Assembly (NCBI RefSeq): GCF_026151205.1
Contig: NC_087082.1
Location: forward strand, 12,929,865 to 12,993,864
DNA length: 64,000 nucleotides
Source of the DNA: Bolinopsis microptera
Taxonomy: Eukaryota; Ctenophora; Tentaculata; Lobata; Bolinopsidae
Direction: 5' to 3'
Shown here: positions 62,895 to 64,000 of the stretch, in pieces
How the letters are laid out: each line of letters opens with the position of its first letter
Position numbering within the stretch: position 1 is the stretch's first letter
Notes under the pieces: model-generated
Seen by the model: the letters and a program-made list of their open reading frames with translations, nothing else
What the model was told of the DNA's origin: nothing
Database searches by the model: none
Position numbers and translations under genes: made by a program

Positions 62895-63658
62895 TTAAGT
62901 CTTTTTAGCTTTAGTCCCTGAGAAGGGAAATGGTGGTGTCGGCTCGCTCTCCGTACTCTCGTGATCGCTCACTTCTCCTCCTCTTGGAAGCATGAAGGTA
63001 ACTGACTTAGTTGAAGGGCAGTTAGTTGTGCTGGAGGTAGCTGACGATTTTATAGATGGGGCGCAGTTACCTGGTTTGGCGGATACCTGGGAAGAATTTG
63101 ATCATAGAAAGTTATAATTTCAGTTGTCTCGGTTGAAAGGTAATATTGTGGTGATGTCTAGAACAAAAAAGCGCTGTAAGTGTAAGTATAAAAATAATTT
63201 CAATTTCAAACCTTTCTGAGAAATGCTTTGTCTGATATCTCAGTGTTTGGTGACTTCACTCGTCTCAGTGCTGGTTGAGACCTCGGTCTTTGCTGTGAAT
63301 CTATAACTACAAGCAAGTATTCTAAATTACGTTAGTACAGCAATGAATACTTATAGTTGTACCCACAACTAGATACACATATAATAATCAGATATCAGCG
63401 GCAAATTTCACTTAATTCATTAATGGTGAGGTTTACGAAATTTATCACTTCCGCAATCTCACTTTTCACAAATCCGGGATACTGACTTGAGGATCTGCGT
63501 GTTTTATCATTAGTAGGTTTCCCTGAAGATACTCTCAACCTCTGCAACTTCTCCCAGTACTGATACTCCACATAGTGATGAAGTCTCCTCTCGAACTGCC
63601 ACCGATCTAATTCAATCGTCATTGCTGCCGGGTGATCTAAAATGTCAGAATCTTCCAT
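62895..63658 (-). CDS. Small basic/Ser-rich protein, 3 exons, not recognised
   Basis: Exons are complement 63463-63658, 63212-63300 and 62895-63086, giving 158 aa. Junction phases are 1 and 0, with a GTGAGA donor, ATAG and CCCAG acceptors, and a TAA stop. The N-terminus has a helical, aromatic-rich stretch (ERRLHHYVEYQYWEKLQRLR). The remainder is Ser/Thr/Pro-rich and probably disordered, with a basic end (SGTKAKKT). No signal peptide, membrane segment or known domain was recognised. It converges with the FBXO16-like gene, with about 2 kb between the stop codons. A longer first exon running to the stop at 63395 is possible but lacks the good donor. Confidence rests on phase agreement only. Confidence 0.6.
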
Positions 63659-64000
63659 AAAAAAGTGTAGCTTTTGACTAGTGTCTAGTATCGCGTATTT
63701 ATTGTAGGAGACTCAAAAAAGCAAACTTTAAAATACAGGTCATGAGTATATAATAGCTTACTGAAGAAAATAAATGTCACATATCTTTCACTTTGGCAAT
63801 GTGTTATCATCTAACACTGACGCAGCTTGCACTATACACATTGTTCATGTTATTAACTTAATGAAAACGTTTTATCTGCACTCTAAAAGCAAGCTGTACT
63901 CTTAAATCTTGGCACAATTGAGCTATCTCTGCTAGATGCGTGATATTATGTAAAGTATAGACTTTTAAAACAATGAAAAGAAAACTATGACTATATCTCT

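Overview
This window is eukaryotic, almost certainly from a non-vertebrate animal. It is AT-rich with many GT-AG introns, interspersed non-LTR retrotransposons, foldback elements and minisatellites. It carries orthologues of two metazoan genes (ERICH3-like and FBXO16-like), a rhodopsin-type orphan receptor and TIR/beta-trefoil proteins. A cnidarian is my best guess from the receptor and TIR style, but the sequence does not prove it.

Layout. Two large multi-exon genes are divergently arranged and fill most of the window. Positions 190-26762 on the minus strand hold an ERICH3-like gene of about 24 exons, assembled here from splice sites and reading-frame continuity. Its 3' part is Ser-rich and repetitive, with one single-base frameshift. 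Positions 34869-60909 on the plus strand hold a complete 14-exon FBXO16-like F-box gene. A small 3-exon minus-strand gene at 62895-63658 converges on it.

Nested genes. Introns of the two large genes host other genes. In ERICH3-like introns lie two divergent TIR plus beta-trefoil paralogues (6912-7938 minus, 10387-11383 plus), separated by a TC microsatellite of about 570 bp, and a single-exon carbohydrate sulfotransferase (14480-15562). The 10.6 kb intron 9 of the FBXO16-like gene holds a single-exon GPCR (54168-55472 minus) and a two-ORF non-LTR retrotransposon (about 46.1-52.9 kb, minus).

Mobile DNA. The retrotransposon is the most unusual item. Its ORF1 joins a helical segment, an apparently catalytic AlkB-type 2OG-Fe(II) dioxygenase domain and an SGNH-hydrolase-like domain. 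Its ORF2 starts with two PHD-like zinc fingers, followed by an endonuclease and a reverse transcriptase, and both ORFs are open. The 26.8-34.9 kb intergenic block holds a 5'-truncated CR1/L2-like element, a degraded minus-strand element fragment, and several foldback or GC-rich repeat families. A perfect 250-bp palindrome and a 739-bp TTAA-flanked foldback element sit in ERICH3-like introns.

The gene models rest on reading splice sites by eye, phase matching and remembered family motifs. No alignment, RNA data or database search was used.
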